Shown piece by piece: positions 1 through 9,415 of a stretch of 64,000 nucleotides of DNA; position 1 is the stretch's first letter; every line of letters begins with the position of its first letter. Origin of the DNA: Pirellulales bacterium (GTDB lineage Bacteria > Planctomycetota > Planctomycetia > Pirellulales > Lacipirellulaceae); assembly GCA_028279215.1 (NCBI GenBank), contig JANQOF010000026.1, forward strand, positions 1 to 64,000, written 5' to 3'. Below the pieces are notes generated by a model, which was given only the letters and a program-made list of their open reading frames with translations, was not told where the DNA came from and did no database searches. The translations under genes and the position numbers were made by a program.

Positions 1-83
1 AGGCCAAGTCGTAACGCGTTGCAGCTCAAGAGGTTAGGAAGATGGATTTTGCCCCATTGGGGAACAACCGGCCTCCCACCTAA

Positions 84-108
84 CCTCTCCCCACAAAAAG
101 GGGAGAGG
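84..108. repeat. GC-rich hairpin, REP-like, downstream of ppdK
   Basis: A perfect 9-bp stem (CCTCTCCCC at 84-92 and GGGGAGAGG at 100-108) closes a 7-nt A-rich loop. It lies 37 nt past the ppdK stop and may help end that transcript, but no clean T-tract follows on the minus strand. The same CTCTCCCC/GGGGAGAG core recurs in the composite element at 32731-32834, so I read it as a dispersed repeat rather than a unique terminator. Nothing else is visible in bases 1-144. Confidence 0.55.
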
Positions 109-144
109 GACCGTTTGATTACTGCGGATGGCGAAGCGCCCTCG

Positions 145-2826
145 CTATTTGCCATTCAGCGCGGCTTGGGCAGCTGCCAAGCGGGCGATTGGCACGCGGA
201 ACGGGCTGCAGCTTACGTAGTCGAGCCCAACGCCGTGACAGAAGGCGATGCTCGCTGGGTCGCCGCCATGCTCGCCGCAGATGCCGAGTTTGAGCTTCTT
301 GTTGGTGTCGCGACCTTTCTCGACGCCCATCGCCACCAGTTGGCCTACGCCGGTCGTGTCGAGCGATTGAAACGGGTCGCGCTCCAGGACCTCCTCGTTC
401 AGGTAGTCGGGCAGGAAGGAGTTGATGTCGTCGCGGCTGTAGCCGAACGTCATTTGGGTGAGGTCGTTGGTGCCGAAGCTAAAGAAGTCGGCCTCGGTGG
501 CCACTTCGTCGGCGGTGAGAGCCGCCCGCGGGATCTCGATCATCGTGCCGATGAGGATTGGCAGTTTGCCTTTGCATTTCTTCTTCTCTTTGACTGCCGC
601 AATGGTCTGTTCGGCAATCTCTCGCAGCATGGCGAGTTCCTTCACCGTACCGACCAGTGGGATCATGATCTCCGGCTTGACGTCAACCTTCTTGTTCAAG
701 CAGTTGATCGTCGCCTCGGTGATGGCGGTGACTTGCATCACCAGAATCTCCGGGTAGGTGACACTAAGGCGGCATCCACGGTGGCCTAGCATTGGGTTGT
801 GCTCGTGCAGCTGAGCGACTCGACTCTTAATCTGCTTGGTCGGTACGCCGGTGGCGTCGCTCACTTCCTTTTGGCTCTTGGCGTCGTGCGGCAAGAACTC
901 GTGCAGCGGCGGATCGAGCAAACGAATGGTGACCGGCAGGCCTTTCATCGCCTTGAAGATGCCTTCGAAGTCCTTGCGCTGGTACGGCAACAGCTTCTTG
1001 AGGGCCGCTTCGCGGTCGGCCTTGTTGTCGGCAAGAATCATCTCACGCATGTGGATGATCCGCTCGGGCTCAAAGAACATGTGCTCGGTGCGGCACAGCC
1101 CGATGCCCTCGGCGCCGAATGTGCGTGCTCGCTTGCTATCCTCTGGCGAGTCGGCGTTGGTGCGAATGCCAAGCTTGCGGTACTTGTCGGACCACTTCAT
1201 GACGACTTCGAAATTGCCACCGAGCTTGGGTGCAACGGTGGCCATTTCGCCGGCAAACACTTCGCCGGTCGAGCCATCGATTGAGATGACGTCCTTGTGC
1301 GTGAAGGTCTTTCCGGCGACTTTGATCTTGCGAGCTTTCTCGTCGATCTCGATGGCGCCAGCGCCCGCCACACAGCACTTGCCCCAGCCACGAGCGACGA
1401 CGGCCGCGTGACTCGTCATACCGCCGGTGCTCGTCAGGATGCCAGCGGCCGAGTGCATGCCATCGACGTCTTCGGGCGAGGTCTCTTTGCGAACGAGGAT
1501 GACCTTCTCGCCAGCGTGGGCGCGCTCGACGGCCTCATCGGCCGTGAACGCTAGTTTGCCGAACGAAGCACCTGGCGAGGCGGGCAGGCCAATCGTCAAG
1601 GGCGATTCCCGCTTTTTGGCGGCCGGGTCGAACGAAGGCAACAGCAGTTGCGTGAGGTCGTTGGGCGGAATTCGCATGACGCCCGTCTTCTCGTCGATCA
1701 ACCGTTCTTTGACCATCTCGCAGGCGATTCGCACGGCGGCGGCACCCGTCCGTTTACCAGTACGCGTCTGTAGCATGTAGAGCTTGCCGCGCTCGATGGT
1801 GAACTCGATGTCCTGCACGTCTTTGTAGTGCTTCTCGAGCTTGGTCTTGATCTTCATCAACTCGGCGTGCACCTTCTTGCCGATTGTTTTGTCGTTGGGC
1901 GCTTTCCATTTGGGCATTTCAGCAACTGGCTGCGGCGTGCGGATGCCGGCCACGACGTCTTCGCCCTGCGCGTTGACTAAGAACTCGCCGTAGAACTTGT
2001 TCTCACCGGTCGACGGATTACGTGTGAACGCAACGCCGGTGCCGGAGTCGTCGCCCATATTGCCGAACACCATCGACTGCACGTTGACCGCGGTGCCCTT
2101 AAGTCCGACGATGCCTTCGATGCGTCGGTAGGAGATTGCCTTGTCGCTATTCCAGCTCTTGAACACTGCCTCGATGGCAAGTTCCAATTGCTTTAGCGGG
2201 TCTTGTGGGAACGCCTGGCCGGTATGCTTCTTGTAGACCTTCTTATAGGCGTCGACCAACTCGATCAAGCCCTTGGTTGGTACGTCGGTGTCTTGATCGG
2301 CACCGTACTTCTTTTTGATTTTGTCAAACGCTTCTTCGAAGTACTCGTGATGCACTTCCATCACCACGTCGCCGTACATGTTAATCAAGCGACGGTAGGC
2401 ATCGTAGGCGAACCGGTCGTTGCCCGTCTCGTTCGCCAGGCCGACAACCGACTCGTCGTTCAGCCCCAGGTTCAAGATGGTGTTCATCATGCCGGGCATG
2501 GACATTGCAGCCCCTGACCGCACCGACACTAGCAGAGGATTGTTCGTGTCGCCGAACTTCTTTCCCGTCTCTTTCTCGAGCGTGCCGACGGCGGCTGCCA
2601 CGTCCGCCATCAAGCCCTTCGGCATCTTTTGCTTCTGTTGGTAATACTGGTCACAGCAATCGGTCGTAATGGTGAAACCGGGAGGCACAGGCATACCAAT
2701 CGACGTCATTTCGGCCAGGTTGGCACCTTTGCCGCCCAGCAGTTGTTTCATGGTGCCATTGCCATCGGTGCGAGTCTTACCGAAGTAATACACCATCTTC
2801 GCGCTGGAAGTTTTCTTCTTCGCCAT
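145..2826 (-). CDS. ppdK: pyruvate, phosphate dikinase
   Basis: This enzyme interconverts pyruvate, ATP and phosphate with PEP, AMP and pyrophosphate in the cytoplasm, giving a reversible glycolysis/gluconeogenesis step. The 893-residue length is normal for the family. The N-terminal ATP-grasp part begins with a GGKGANLAEM motif near residue 33. The mobile phosphohistidine domain carries GGMTSHAAVVARGWG near residue 470, whose His is the phosphoryl carrier. The C-terminal PEP/pyruvate barrel ends with GICGEHGGDP and the catalytic-Cys region near residues 850-870. The ATG is preceded by an AAGGAC ribosome binding site about 10 nt upstream. The gene stands alone and is divergent from the CPBP gene. 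No lesion is seen. Confidence 0.97.
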   Translation of the reverse strand: MAKKKTSSAKMVYYFGKTRTDGNGTMKQLLGGKGANLAEMTSIGMPVPPGFTITTDCCDQYYQQKQKMPKGLMADVAAAVGTLEKETGKKFGDTNNPLLVSVRSGAAMSMPGMMNTILNLGLNDESVVGLANETGNDRFAYDAYRRLINMYGDVVMEVHHEYFEEAFDKIKKKYGADQDTDVPTKGLIELVDAYKKVYKKHTGQAFPQDPLKQLELAIEAVFKSWNSDKAISYRRIEGIVGLKGTAVNVQSMVFGNMGDDSGTGVAFTRNPSTGENKFYGEFLVNAQGEDVVAGIRTPQPVAEMPKWKAPNDKTIGKKVHAELMKIKTKLEKHYKDVQDIEFTIERGKLYMLQTRTGKRTGAAAVRIACEMVKERLIDEKTGVMRIPPNDLTQLLLPSFDPAAKKRESPLTIGLPASPGASFGKLAFTADEAVERAHAGEKVILVRKETSPEDVDGMHSAAGILTSTGGMTSHAAVVARGWGKCCVAGAGAIEIDEKARKIKVAGKTFTHKDVISIDGSTGEVFAGEMATVAPKLGGNFEVVMKWSDKYRKLGIRTNADSPEDSKRARTFGAEGIGLCRTEHMFFEPERIIHMREMILADNKADREAALKKLLPYQRKDFEGIFKAMKGLPVTIRLLDPPLHEFLPHDAKSQKEVSDATGVPTKQIKSRVAQLHEHNPMLGHRGCRLSVTYPEILVMQVTAITEATINCLNKKVDVKPEIMIPLVGTVKELAMLREIAEQTIAAVKEKKKCKGKLPILIGTMIEIPRAALTADEVATEADFFSFGTNDLTQMTFGYSRDDINSFLPDYLNEEVLERDPFQSLDTTGVGQLVAMGVEKGRDTNKKLKLGICGEHGGDPASIAFCHGVGLDYVSCSPFRVPIARLAAAQAALNGK

Positions 2827-3036
2827 GCCTGTATGTCCTTGCTTTCGTGCCGGAATGGAAAAATGTTATAGGATGAAGGGCGACGGGTCCGTAGGTCGAC
2901 GAATAAGCGGCGTCGACAACGAAGCTGGGCGACCAGCGCGCAACGCCCTCGATGTGCCCTGATTTGTGCGACGAATCGGTCAATGTAGTCGGCGATTTAC
3001 GGGTCCGTCAAGCGGCCCGGATTGCACAGTTTGCCT

Positions 3037-3675
3037 ATGATGCACGACCACCAAGAAGCGTCAAAGCGGAGCTTCGCAGCAGTAGCCGTGGCGTTTGAGT
3101 TGTCGCTTGGCGCGGCGGGAGCGGCCGTCGCTTGGGGGCTGAACCTGCCGTTGGTGGCCGCCATTTGGCCCGTGCCAGCGCTATCGGTCGCGGTGGTATG
3201 GGGCGTGTCGGCGACGTTGCCGATGATACCCGTGTTGGTGGGGATGTTGTTTTGCCAGTGGCGGCCAATCGCGTGGCTGCGAAGGCTGGTCACCCGCTTC
3301 GTCCGCCAAGGGTTTGGCCGAGCGTCGCTGTGGCAGTTGGCCCTCGTGTCGGTGGCCGCGGGCCTTGGCGAGGAGATCCTGTTTCGCGGGGCCTTGCAAC
3401 CGATCGCCGTGGCGGCGACGTCGCCTGTAGTAGGCGTTGTGATCGTAAGCCTGCTGTTTGGCTTGGTGCACGCCGCCAGTTGGAGCTACTTCTGGCTGGC
3501 ATCGTTGGTTGGCGCGTACTTCGGCGTACTGGCCTACTGGCGCGGCGAGATTCTCAGCGCAGCGATTGCCCACGCATTGTACGACTTCATCGCACTCACT
3601 TGCATTGCCAAAGGGTACGGCGTGCGCCATCGCCCACTGTTTACGATCCGTTCGCGGTCGTCCGCTGAACGCTGA
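3037..3675 (+). CDS. CPBP family intramembrane glutamic protease
   Basis: About 212 residues, largely hydrophobic, with several predicted membrane helices. The CPBP (CAAX protease and bacteriocin-processing) motifs are present: GEEILFRG near residue 120 (the EExxxR catalytic motif), FGLVHA about 30 residues later, and a final HALYDF motif. Family members are Rce1-like proteases or protein-maturation and immunity factors in the membrane; the substrate here cannot be told from sequence. I prefer the ATG at 3037 (3040 is also possible) over the upstream TTG at 3022. There is no strong Shine-Dalgarno. It is divergent from ppdK and convergent with the DUF2461 gene. Confidence 0.85.
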   Translation: MMHDHQEASKRSFAAVAVAFELSLGAAGAAVAWGLNLPLVAAIWPVPALSVAVVWGVSATLPMIPVLVGMLFCQWRPIAWLRRLVTRFVRQGFGRASLWQLALVSVAAGLGEEILFRGALQPIAVAATSPVVGVVIVSLLFGLVHAASWSYFWLASLVGAYFGVLAYWRGEILSAAIAHALYDFIALTCIAKGYGVRHRPLFTIRSRSSAER

Positions 3676-3702
3676 CTTGGTCAAATCGAGTACGACTCAC
3701 AG

Positions 3703-4398
3703 TCAGAAGTCGACGCCGGTCGCCTCACAGAGAAACTGCATGTACTTCTTTGCGACCTTGAAATGGTTGGCGACGTTAGCGACCAGCGACTTGTCGAATA
3801 GCTCGTCGTGGTCGAGATGCGCCACTGCGATGTGGTCTTTGCGCTTTAGATCCTCAATCAGCGGGTGCTCGGCATCGTATCCGCGTGGCGGCCGCTTGAG
3901 CGAGTCGCCCGCCAACTCGAACTTGGTGCGAAACGCCTTGGCGTCGCGGGCGCGCTTCCAATCGGCCGGGTGCTCGTCGATCGTCTGACGAATGGCGCCA
4001 AGCGTCGCAGAGTCGGGATGCCAAATGCCGGTGCCTAGGAACACGCTCTCCGTATCGACGTGGAAATAGAAGCCAGGCGAGTGGACGTCCTTGCTCGCTT
4101 CGTGCCGAAACTGGATGCCCAGATTTGTCTTGTAGGGCCGTTTGTCGTTCGAGAATCGAATGTCGCGGTAAATGCGCATCAGCGACCCCCCCACCTTCTT
4201 GGGTACCGCTGCGAAATGCGGCGAGATCTTGCAAAGCGGGCCTTCCATGGCGGAGATGAACGACATGGCCGGCTGGCGAACTTCACGCTCGTAGCGGTCG
4301 CGGTTGGCGTCGAACCACTTCTTGTTGTTGTGCCGCGCAAGGTCTTCGTAAAAATGCAGCAGACCAAGCGGAAAACCGGTGAATAGCGTGGCCGCCAT
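3703..4398 (-). CDS. DUF2461 (TIGR02453) family protein
   Basis: A 231-residue soluble protein of unknown biochemical function. It shows the hallmarks of the DUF2461/TIGR02453 family: an N-terminal LxFYEDLARHNNKKWFD segment, a central RIYRDIRFSNDKRPYKTN block, and a GTGIWHPD block. The open frame extends 21 codons further upstream, but the ATG at 4398 has a GAGGAG ribosome binding site 6 nt away and matches where family proteins start, so I chose it. It lies just upstream (on the same strand) of nothing obviously co-functional and is separated by 66 nt from the 3' end of the large adhesin gene's strand-mate. Confidence 0.8.
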   Translation of the reverse strand: MAATLFTGFPLGLLHFYEDLARHNNKKWFDANRDRYEREVRQPAMSFISAMEGPLCKISPHFAAVPKKVGGSLMRIYRDIRFSNDKRPYKTNLGIQFRHEASKDVHSPGFYFHVDTESVFLGTGIWHPDSATLGAIRQTIDEHPADWKRARDAKAFRTKFELAGDSLKRPPRGYDAEHPLIEDLKRKDHIAVAHLDHDELFDKSLVANVANHFKVAKKYMQFLCEATGVDF

Positions 4399-4464
4399 CA
4401 GTGGCTCCTCGGAACGAATGGACGTAAGTCGCCATTCTGTCTGAGGATCTGCCAAAATCAAGGA

Positions 4465-7400
4465 CTACGGAATAATCACGTTGCCATCGATGATGAGCCC
4501 ATTGCCGCCATTGTCGAGGACATTGGTTCCCGATTCGACTCCGCCGAGCGGACCGGTGACGTTAATACCGTCGCCAAGGTTTTCAATCGCGGTGTTGTTC
4601 GTCAAGTTTCCGCCGATGTTGGCGCCAAACAGCATGCCGTCGCCTTCATTTTCACTAGCCGAGTTGGTTGCGACATTCAAGGTGACGGTGTTGCCGACAA
4701 ACAGGCCTGTTCCGTCGCCCGTGGCACCACTCTCGTTCAGATTTGCCGTGTTCAAAGAGAACGAACCGTTTATTCCCCCGACGATGTGAATGCCGCGACC
4801 ACCATCGGCGGACAGACCGTTGGTATTGGCCGTATTACTCGACACGGCTCCAGTGACGTCGCCACCGATGAACAATCCATCGGTGCCGTTGGTCGACGTC
4901 GTGTTGCCACTCACGGCGTTTGCAGTGTCGACACCGCTGTTTACGTTCCCGGTCACCGCAATTCCACGCTCGCCATTGTTGCTGGCGTTGTTGCCATTAA
5001 GAGTGCCGTTAATGGAGCCCAAGATCAACAAACCTTCACCTTGGTTCGAACTGGTTGTGTTGCCATTGACCGTTGTGGGACCACCGGTGATGCCGTTGAC
5101 ATCACCGTTGATGAGAATGCCATCGCCATCGAACGCGGCCCCAGTGCGGTTGCTGTTGGCAGTGTTCGAATCGAAGATGCCAGTCTGCGACCCGCCAATA
5201 AGCATGCCTACACCGCCTGACGCTGCCTGACCATTGGCATTGGTGATGTTGCTGAGGACGTCAGCTTCGACGTTTCCACCAATCGTGATTCCGTGGACGC
5301 CATTATTGCTAGCGGTATTCGAAATCAGTGCTGTGCGACTGGGGAGTCCCGCGGCGGTCGTCAGGTTGCCATCGACCTCGATGCCCGAGCCGCCGTTGTT
5401 ACTTGCAGTGTTGTTGGTAATGCCCGAAGTACCAGCCACCTCATCGCCGGTCAACGTTCCGTTGATCAAAGCTCCATTGAGTGTGTTGCCGTCTAAGTTG
5501 TTGAGAGTCAGGTTGCCGGTCATCGCGCCGTCGATGAACAAACCGTGTCCCTCGTTGCTCGACGCCGTGTTTTGCGTGGCGTTACCGGTGTAGGACACGG
5601 CCGAAAAAATGCCGTGGCCATCGTTGACAGCGCCGGCAAGGTTGCCGGTGGCTGTATTGCTGATGATATCTCCGCCAATCGCGCCGCCAAACTCGAGCCC
5701 GTTGCCTCCTTCGCCGCCGCCTGACTGACCGTTGTTTGCAGCCGTGTTGTTGTTCACATTTCCACCAGTCGTGGTGGTGACCACGAGGCCACTGAAACCG
5801 TTCGAGCTAGTGGTGTTCGACGCTACCGCGCCACCGACACTGTTAACCACGATGCCCGTTTGATCGTTGCTCGAAGCGATGTTGCCGGTTAGATCACCGG
5901 TGAGGGCGACCGCCGAGATTCCTAGCAGGTCATTCCCGGTGGCTGTATTGTCAGCAATGTCGCCTCCGATGGTGGCACCCGTCAGATTGATGCCGGTTCC
6001 TTGATTATTGAGCGACATGTTTCCGGAGACGTCGTTCGTGACCGAGCCAACGATTAGCAGGCCGTCGCCGTCGTCGGTGGTTCCCGCAAGGTTGCTTTCC
6101 GTTGTATTGTCGGTGACGCTATCGCCGACGGTGCCGCCAATCGTGATGCCGTTTCCACCTTCGCCGCCAGCCGATTGACCGTTGCTAGAAGCCGTGTTGC
6201 CGGTGACGCTGCCTCCAATGTTGCCGGCGATCTGAATCCCAGCGAAGTCATTGTTGCTGGCAGTATTTCCGGTAACGCCTGCGGCAACCGTAGTGGCCGA
6301 CAGACCGATGCCGCCATTAAGGTTGGTTGCGTTGTTGACTACCGACGAATTGACCGCATTGACTTGGATGCCACCCTCGCCATTGCTACTGGCGATATTC
6401 ATGGATACCGTGCCCGTCACGCTCGCACCTTCTACCAGCACGCCAAAGCCATCGTTGCCGCTGGCAGTGTTGCTATTGAGCGTTCCACCAATTGTGCCGG
6501 CGACGTGCAGGCCGTCGCCATCGACGGTGGTTCCAGCGCTATTGTTCGACGTAGTGTTGAAGCTGACGCTGCTGACCACGTTACCCAAGATTCGGATGCC
6601 GTCGCCGCCATCACCGCCGCCACCGCCCGAGAGGCCGTTGCCGGTGGCCATATTGTTGGTGACGTTTCCAGAGACGTTGCCCGGCGTGAAAATGCCATCA
6701 AGCTGGTTGCCGGCAGCCGTGTTCCCGGTAACATCGCCAACAAAGAACGCGGCGGTCAAACCAGTGGCCCCGTTGTTGCTGGTGGTGTTTCCAGTAACCG
6801 AGTCGCTGGCGCCGGAAACTAGCGAGATGCCATTGGCGGCGTTCCCGCTTGCCGTATTGTTCGAAACTGGGCCCGCCACCGATCCGTTGATCAGGATGCC
6901 CTCACCGTCTGCCGATGCACCGGCGATATTGCCGTTGGCCATGTTGCTAGCGATGCTCCCGCCGACGTTGCCGGTGACTTCAATGCCGTTGCCTCCGCCG
7001 GCACCTTGACCGTTATCGTCGGCCGTGTTGAAGGAAACGTCGCCGCTAACGCCTGCAAGCAGCAAACCGGTGCCATCGTTGTTGCTGGTCGTATTGCCAG
7101 CGGCCTCACCGGTGATCGCGCCCGTGACCTCGATGCCAACTCCGTCGAAGGCCGCACCAACTTCGTTGCGAAGGGCGGTGTTCGATACAAGATTTCCGTT
7201 CAACTCGCCATCGATCAGTATACCCCCGCCACCGCTGGCGGCGGTGCCGTTGTCATCGGTTGTATTTGAGGTAACGTTGCCAGTCACTCCGTCGCCTGCA
7301 CCGCCAGAGCCGATTTGGATGCCAAATTGGCCGTTGCTCGACGCCGTGTTAGTTGTCACGTTGCCGGTCACGAGATTGGCGACTACGATGCCATCGACGG

Positions 7401-9051
7401 TGTTGCCATTGGCGGTGTTGCCCGAGATGTTGCCAGTTACACTGCCACCGAGAGAGATACCCGAGACGGTGTTGTTCGACGTCGTGTTGTCGACAATCGA
7501 GCCAGTGACGTCGCCCGTGACGCCAATTCCGTCGCCGGTGTTGCCTGTGGCCATATTGCTTTCAATCGAGCCGCTGGCATTACCGGCGATCGCAATACCC
7601 CCAGCGCCATTTCCGGTTAGGGTATTGCCAGTAATCTCGCCTTGTTGGTCGCCGGTGAACTGAATACCTGCCCCCGTGCTGCCCGTAGCCGTATTGTCGG
7701 CCACATTGATGGCGCCGGTCATGTTGGTGAAGGCAAATCCCGCGCCTGCGGCACCGGTTGATACATTGTCGTGTACTGACAGCCCTGACTGCCCGTTGGA
7801 GAACACAGCGCTGGTTCCTGGATTGATGATGTTGAAGCCGGCCAACTCGACATCGGCGGCGGCCAGCGTCATCGCGTTTCCTGGGGCATTCTGTACGATT
7901 GGCACCGGTCCGCCGTTAACGGTAGGCAATACGACTTCGCCGACTTGCAACGTGTCGACCGTATTCACAATGCCCTCGCCTAGCACTTGCTGGCCAGCGG
8001 TGCTTGTGGTGAAGAACTCCCCATCGAAGGTGCTTCCGCCATGCACATAGATTACGTCTTCGAGTTGGTTCGATGCATCGGCCAGATTGTTGTTGGGGTT
8101 CTCAAACGTTCCATCGCCGCCCGCGGCGGCCGCAGAATCCACATGGCGAATGGTAAGTGGTGTGCCGTCGGGGTTCAGCGCAATCACGGTTTCGTCGGTT
8201 GCCGAACGATTCAGCACCACCTGTTGGATGCGCTCGACGGGGTCGCCCAATCGGGCAGATAGGTTGCACGAGGAGACGGCGCTCCGTCCTCGTCCCGTCA
8301 CGCCAAACCTCCAGAGCATAGTTGCCCCGGCGGTGGTGCCGAACTGGTCGTCGTGCTGGGCGTAGCCCGATAGCCAAAACTCGTCGCCACCTCGGAACTC
8401 GAGACGGGCGCGGGGCCCGGTCGCTCGATCGCCAGACACGGTGTCTTCGAACGAGTAACCACCAATCGCCCCGCGAAGTTGAAACGTTCCGCGATCGTAG
8501 AGAAGGAAAGCGGTTTCGCCGTGAAAACCGCGCATGGCGGTCTCGGCCTGCAGGTTCGTCAGTAGCAAGTTGTACTCGACGAACTCCGGTTGCAACTGAT
8601 CGTCGAACACAAGATTGCTCTCGTCGCCGAACGGCAGGTGGCCGTTGAACCGGAAATCCCAGATGCGTCCGAGAGTCTCGATACCGAACGTGACTTGTTC
8701 GTAGTCATGCTGACCGGTGTCGCGATTGTCGTAGTAAGCGTAGCCGCCGTAGATCCGCTCGTAGATTGGATCCAGCCAGCGCCCGCCAAGACCGGCATTC
8801 ACTCCCACCGCGTCGGAGTTGTCGTTGAATAGAAGGAACCGCAGGTCGGTGAAAACGACAGAATTCGGAACCGGCTGGGCCAGCGGTAGCCATGCTTCGA
8901 ACCGAGTGAACCCGTCGTCCAGCCCGATCGTGTCGCCGGTATGGTATCCCAAGCCAAGTTGGTAATCGATTCCTTGGCTAAAGACCGTGCATGTCGCACT
9001 TGTTGCGGCAATAGCCAAGACGAAACGGGCTAGTGTTGGTTGCAACTTCAC
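4465..9051 (-). CDS. inverse-autotransporter-like giant beta-helix surface protein
   Basis: A 1528-residue exported protein. Residues 1-26 look like a signal peptide (hydrophobic, ending CTVFSQG). Residues about 27-265 resemble an inverse autotransporter beta-barrel: alternating aromatic and polar strands such as YGGYAYYDNRD and AETAMRGFHGE, ending with a RLGDPVERIQQVVLNR linker. Residues about 300-430 form a transition region, and about 430-1528 hold roughly 42 imperfect 22-28-residue repeats of the type GNTASNNGxxGIxIxGxV, as in PbH1 right-handed beta-helices with asparagine ladders. The likely role is an outer-membrane-anchored adhesin with its passenger outside the cell. The start is GTG with GGAGAG 6 nt upstream. 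No C-terminal sorting signal is seen. The family assignment of the barrel is by pattern, not by search. Confidence 0.8.
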   Translation of the reverse strand: MKLQPTLARFVLAIAATSATCTVFSQGIDYQLGLGYHTGDTIGLDDGFTRFEAWLPLAQPVPNSVVFTDLRFLLFNDNSDAVGVNAGLGGRWLDPIYERIYGGYAYYDNRDTGQHDYEQVTFGIETLGRIWDFRFNGHLPFGDESNLVFDDQLQPEFVEYNLLLTNLQAETAMRGFHGETAFLLYDRGTFQLRGAIGGYSFEDTVSGDRATGPRARLEFRGGDEFWLSGYAQHDDQFGTTAGATMLWRFGVTGRGRSAVSSCNLSARLGDPVERIQQVVLNRSATDETVIALNPDGTPLTIRHVDSAAAAGGDGTFENPNNNLADASNQLEDVIYVHGGSTFDGEFFTTSTAGQQVLGEGIVNTVDTLQVGEVVLPTVNGGPVPIVQNAPGNAMTLAAADVELAGFNIINPGTSAVFSNGQSGLSVHDNVSTGAAGAGFAFTNMTGAINVADNTATGSTGAGIQFTGDQQGEITGNTLTGNGAGGIAIAGNASGSIESNMATGNTGDGIGVTGDVTGSIVDNTTSNNTVSGISLGGSVTGNISGNTANGNTVDGIVVANLVTGNVTTNTASSNGQFGIQIGSGGAGDGVTGNVTSNTTDDNGTAASGGGGILIDGELNGNLVSNTALRNEVGAAFDGVGIEVTGAITGEAAGNTTSNNDGTGLLLAGVSGDVSFNTADDNGQGAGGGNGIEVTGNVGGSIASNMANGNIAGASADGEGILINGSVAGPVSNNTASGNAANGISLVSGASDSVTGNTTSNNGATGLTAAFFVGDVTGNTAAGNQLDGIFTPGNVSGNVTNNMATGNGLSGGGGGDGGDGIRILGNVVSSVSFNTTSNNSAGTTVDGDGLHVAGTIGGTLNSNTASGNDGFGVLVEGASVTGTVSMNIASSNGEGGIQVNAVNSSVVNNATNLNGGIGLSATTVAAGVTGNTASNNDFAGIQIAGNIGGSVTGNTASSNGQSAGGEGGNGITIGGTVGDSVTDNTTESNLAGTTDDGDGLLIVGSVTNDVSGNMSLNNQGTGINLTGATIGGDIADNTATGNDLLGISAVALTGDLTGNIASSNDQTGIVVNSVGGAVASNTTSSNGFSGLVVTTTTGGNVNNNTAANNGQSGGGEGGNGLEFGGAIGGDIISNTATGNLAGAVNDGHGIFSAVSYTGNATQNTASSNEGHGLFIDGAMTGNLTLNNLDGNTLNGALINGTLTGDEVAGTSGITNNTASNNGGSGIEVDGNLTTAAGLPSRTALISNTASNNGVHGITIGGNVEADVLSNITNANGQAASGGVGMLIGGSQTGIFDSNTANSNRTGAAFDGDGILINGDVNGITGGPTTVNGNTTSSNQGEGLLILGSINGTLNGNNASNNGERGIAVTGNVNSGVDTANAVSGNTTSTNGTDGLFIGGDVTGAVSSNTANTNGLSADGGRGIHIVGGINGSFSLNTANLNESGATGDGTGLFVGNTVTLNVATNSASENEGDGMLFGANIGGNLTNNTAIENLGDGINVTGPLGGVESGTNVLDNGGNGLIIDGNVIIP
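4480..7790 (-). repeat. coding tandem repeats (NTA/NNG beta-helix units)
   Basis: The 3' three-quarters of the adhesin gene is a run of about 42 degenerate repeats of roughly 66-84 bp. Each encodes an N-[TIM]-[AT]-x-x-N core followed by a GI/GL strand and a GxVxGxV turn. The copies are diverged at DNA level, so they look old rather than recently amplified. Long open frames on the opposite strand here are a by-product of the biased repeat codons. Confidence 0.85.
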
Positions 9052-9415
9052 AGCTAGCTCTCCGACGCTCCAGGTACTAACAGACCGGTAGACCGGTGGT
9101 GGTCCCTTACGTACTTCGGATCGCTACAACCGTTAAAGTCACTCTTTTCGTTACAAATCGCGCATAAGGAAGACTGGGCAGGATAGGCTTCGCTGGCAGT
9201 GCTTGCGAGTTGGACTTCAATTAGCTGTTGGCATGCAGATTTATGTTGCCTCGTAACCCTAACTGTGGTGATTCGTCACAGCGCGCCAAACGGTCTAGGG
9301 GGATTGTGGGGCTCGCCCGGCCTCGATTGGGCGTCTTTGCAATGTGGCGCATCGCTTGCATAGCGTGCATGTTCGTTCGTCTCTGCATGTACTCGCCTTC
9401 CTTGGAACTCGCCCC
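9052..9415. other. 364-bp divergent intergenic region
   Basis: This separates the divergent adhesin and JmjC-like genes and must hold both promoters. A short direct repeat, GACCGGT AGACCGGT, lies near 9083-9097 about 35 nt upstream of the adhesin GTG. I see no convincing -35/-10 pair, no RNA gene and no credible small ORF. Confidence 0.5.

Noticed and set aside
19..789. 256-codon plus-strand open frame
   Set aside because: Antisense to the clearly coding ppdK 3' end.
6251..7009. Long plus-strand open frames opposite the adhesin repeats
   Set aside because: They are codon-bias shadows of the repetitive minus-strand gene, Pro/Leu/Val-rich, with no family motif or ribosome binding site.
4480..7790. 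Regular short repeats that might be read as CRISPR
   Set aside because: The repeats are coding, degenerate, of uneven length and in frame with a single protein. No cas genes are nearby.
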